Part shown: positions 14,197-15,860 of the stretch, piece by piece
Layout of the letters: every line of letters starts with the position of its first letter
How positions within the stretch are numbered: position 1 is the first letter of the stretch
Assembly: GCA_021779635.1 (NCBI GenBank)
Contig: JAJYAH010000066.1
Location: 1-15,860 of the forward strand
Length of the DNA stretch: 15,860 bases
Direction: 5' to 3'
Origin: Pseudomonadota bacterium
GTDB taxonomy: Bacteria; Pseudomonadota; Alphaproteobacteria; Rhizobiales; Xanthobacteraceae
Translations under genes and position numbers: made by a program
Notes under the pieces: generated by a model
Databases searched by the model: none
Seen by the model: only the letters and a program-made list of their open reading frames with translations
Told to the model about the DNA's origin: nothing

Positions 14197-15345
14197 ATGG
14201 GCGTTCTTGGAGGGATGAAGGTCGTCGAAATCGCGGGAATCGGGCCCGGCCCATTCTGCGGCATGCTGCTCGCAGACCTCGGTGCTGACGTAATCACCGT
14301 CGAGCGTCCTGCCGCTGACGTAGGCCGACCGAGACCCTCGCAGATATTCAACCGCGGCAAGCGCTCGATCGTGCTAGACCTCAAAAAGCCGGAAGCCGTC
14401 GATATCGTATTGCGACTTGTCGAGCGCTCCGACGCATTGATCGAAGGCATGCGGCCGGGTGTTATGGAACGCCTCGGGCTTGGTCCGGATGTTTGCCTCG
14501 CGCGCCGCCCAACCCTCATCTATGGGCGGATGACCGGGTGGGGTCAGTTTGGCCTCATGTCGCAAGCTGCGGGCCACGACAGCAACTACACGGGTCTTTC
14601 CGGCGCACTGTGGTATTCGAGTCCTGCTGGCCAACCGCCGCAGGCGCCGGCGACCGTGATCGGCGACATCGGCGGCGGCGCACTCTATCTCGCGGTTGGC
14701 ATCCTCGCAGGCGTCCTGCGCGCGCGTAGCGATGGCCGTGGCCAAGTGGTGGACGCCGCGATCGTCGACGGGTCCGCCCACATGCTCAATCTCTTGCTCT
14801 CTATGGTCGCAAGTAGCGGCGGCGGCTTCGAGCGCGGCCAACAAGCCTCGGACGCAGCTCATTGGGCCGGCCGCTCCTATCGTTGTTCTGACGGCGGCTG
14901 GGTAAACATCGCCTCGCTGGAACCGCAATTCTACGCGGAACTTATCACGCGCCTCAGCCTCGATCACGATGAGCGTTTCGCGGAGGGACAAATGGACCCC
15001 CAGGCTTGGCCAAGGCTTACGGACGAATTCACGACGTTGTTCGCGACCCGAACGCGCGCCGAATGGTGTGAGTTGTTGGAAGGCACTGACTCCTGTTTTG
15101 CGCCTGTGCTTCCGCCATCAGAGGCGAGTGTTCATCCGCATATGGCCGGGCGCAACGTGTACGCGACGGTGGACGGCGTGTTGCAGGCTGCGCCGGCACC
15201 ACGCTTCTCGATCACACCGTCGGCCGGTCCTGCCAGCGTGCCAACGCGCGGAGCTCATACCTACGACGTGCTTTCCGAAGTCCTTATCTCCTCACAAGAA
15301 TTCGATCGACTAAGATCGACTGGCGCCTTGGGCGCGATGGATTAG
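14197..15345 (+). CDS. Alpha-methylacyl-CoA racemase-like CaiB/BaiF-family protein
   Basis: A 382-residue class III CoA-transferase-family protein closest in motifs to alpha-methylacyl-CoA racemase. GRMTGWGQFGLMSQAAGHDS carries His127, VIGDIGGGALYL carries Asp157, and SLEPQFYAEL carries Glu241; these match the His126/Asp156/Glu241 catalytic set of the Mycobacterium tuberculosis racemase. The nucleophilic Asp of true CoA-transferases would lie in a different context (formyl-CoA transferase type), so racemisation of a 2-methylacyl-CoA is the better call. The ATG at 14197 carries the same 13-base initiation sequence as the TetR gene. It lies 30 bases after the flavoprotein stop. Its presence implies a substrate or intermediate with an alpha-methyl branch (inference). 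Confidence 0.9.
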   Translation: MGVLGGMKVVEIAGIGPGPFCGMLLADLGADVITVERPAADVGRPRPSQIFNRGKRSIVLDLKKPEAVDIVLRLVERSDALIEGMRPGVMERLGLGPDVCLARRPTLIYGRMTGWGQFGLMSQAAGHDSNYTGLSGALWYSSPAGQPPQAPATVIGDIGGGALYLAVGILAGVLRARSDGRGQVVDAAIVDGSAHMLNLLLSMVASSGGGFERGQQASDAAHWAGRSYRCSDGGWVNIASLEPQFYAELITRLSLDHDERFAEGQMDPQAWPRLTDEFTTLFATRTRAEWCELLEGTDSCFAPVLPPSEASVHPHMAGRNVYATVDGVLQAAPAPRFSITPSAGPASVPTRGAHTYDVLSEVLISSQEFDRLRSTGALGAMD

Positions 15346-15653
15346 AAGCGATACGGGCGAGCTTTCGAGCGTCCCACGTAGCAGCCTACTAAGACGCATG
15401 AGATTGCCATCCACTCTTCAGCCAAGCGATCTCGGGATGGGACTTTGAGTGGATCGAATGCTTCTTGGCTAAAATGAATGTGTGGATTCTTGAGGTATCA
15501 GGACTTTGCGAGGCGTGAGCGATCACGTCGGCTGGACGTGTATGGCCGCCGGGATACAAACTCATCTAGGTCTGAAGTACGCTTCGGCCTGATCATCACG
15601 GCCGGGGACGTTCGCATGGGATATGTGCAGCAAGAAAATAAGGATTGATCTGC
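15346..15653. other. Intergenic stretch with interleaved inverted repeats
   Basis: No supported gene on either strand in these 308 bases. Two inverted repeats interleave: ATCCACTC (15409-15416) with GAGTGGAT (15447-15454), and AGCCAAG (15420-15426) with CTTGGCT (15464-15470). The second is followed by AAAATG, not a clear T-run, so termination after the racemase gene is possible but not shown. A promoter for the next gene may lie near its start, but I cannot place one with confidence. Confidence 0.4.
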
Positions 15654-15860
15654 ATGACGACGCATCCTTCCCGGAATAGTTCGCTCGAGTTGCCGTTTGG
15701 AGAGTCACCTGGAACAGGTCAAGTGGTCGAGGTGGCTCCGGGCATTCTTTGGGCCCGCATCCCTCTTCCGTTTCAACTTGATCATGTGAATGTCTATCTG
15801 ATTGAGGACGATGGCGGCTGGGCCATAGTAGATACAGGCACGTCTGACGAGGGAACGCAG
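15654..15860 (+). CDS. MBL-fold metallohydrolase, N-terminal fragment
   Basis: Sixty-nine codons are visible from ATG 15654 and the frame runs off the right edge. After a polar leader of about 22 residues, [20 protein letters not shown] then [20 protein letters not shown] is the typical first beta-sandwich of metallo-beta-lactamase-fold hydrolases (glyoxalase II/LACTB2-like). The Asp in VDTG is the conserved second-strand residue. The metal-binding HxHxDH motif lies beyond the window. AAGGA lies about ten bases upstream. In acyl-CoA clusters such proteins may be thioesterases or lactonases, but the fragment does not allow a choice. Confidence 0.82.
   Translation, partial: MTTHPSRNSSLELPFGESPGTGQVVEVAPGILWARIPLPFQLDHVNVYLIEDDGGWAIVDTGTSDEGTQ

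Noticed and set aside
14197..15345. Formyl-CoA or carnitine CoA-transferase
   Set aside because: The His127/Asp157/Glu241 set and GHDSNY context match alpha-methylacyl-CoA racemase instead.

Overview
The window reads as accessory DNA of a GC-rich alphaproteobacterium, most likely a Bradyrhizobium-type Hyphomicrobiales. This rests on the style of the trb genes, on the acyl-CoA catabolism genes, and on a 55-residue orphan protein of a kind I associate with Bradyrhizobium and Rhodopseudomonas genomes. The genus is inferred, not shown. There is no rRNA, tRNA, CRISPR array or intact insertion sequence.

Left part (1-2760, minus strand): the first genes of a conjugative type IV secretion operon, in the order trbB, trbC, trbD, trbE. 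They overlap by 1-4 bases at each junction, and trbE runs off the left edge. This marks the segment as part of, or next to, an integrative conjugative element or plasmid.

Junction zone (about 2773-4028): a patchwork of small or broken items. It holds a very short doubtful ORF, a 55-residue orphan gene (3055-3222), an IclR-type regulator that keeps only its DNA-binding half (3400-3852), and a near-perfect 30-base palindrome (3877-3906). It looks like a scar where two accessory modules were joined.

Catabolic minus-strand cluster (4029-11826), in transcription order: acyl-CoA dehydrogenase, enoyl-CoA hydratase, a decayed LivK-type binding protein, an AMP-forming acyl-CoA ligase, a nitronate monooxygenase-like flavoprotein, a DUF35 zinc-ribbon/OB protein, a thiolase-fold protein with serine in place of the nucleophilic cysteine, and an SDR dehydrogenase. 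The DUF35 and thiolase-fold genes are two bases apart, as in the Ltp2/ChsH2 retro-aldolases of steroid side-chain degradation.

Divergent plus-strand cluster (12474-15860): a TetR regulator, a second nitronate monooxygenase-like protein whose usual active-site His is Gln, an alpha-methylacyl-CoA racemase with its catalytic His/Asp/Glu set intact, and the start of an MBL-fold hydrolase. The 647-base region between the two clusters carries nested inverted and direct repeats that are good candidates for TetR operators.

Working model (inference): a branched or alicyclic carboxylic acid is activated by the CoA ligase and set to the right alpha-methyl stereochemistry by the racemase. It is then desaturated by the dehydrogenase, hydrated by the crotonase to a beta-hydroxyacyl-CoA, and cleaved by the DUF35/thiolase-fold pair in a retro-aldol step rather than by thiolysis. 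The SDR may oxidise a hydroxyl intermediate, the TetR protein would sense an acyl-CoA or the free acid, and the lost LivK gene suggests that uptake once belonged to the operon.
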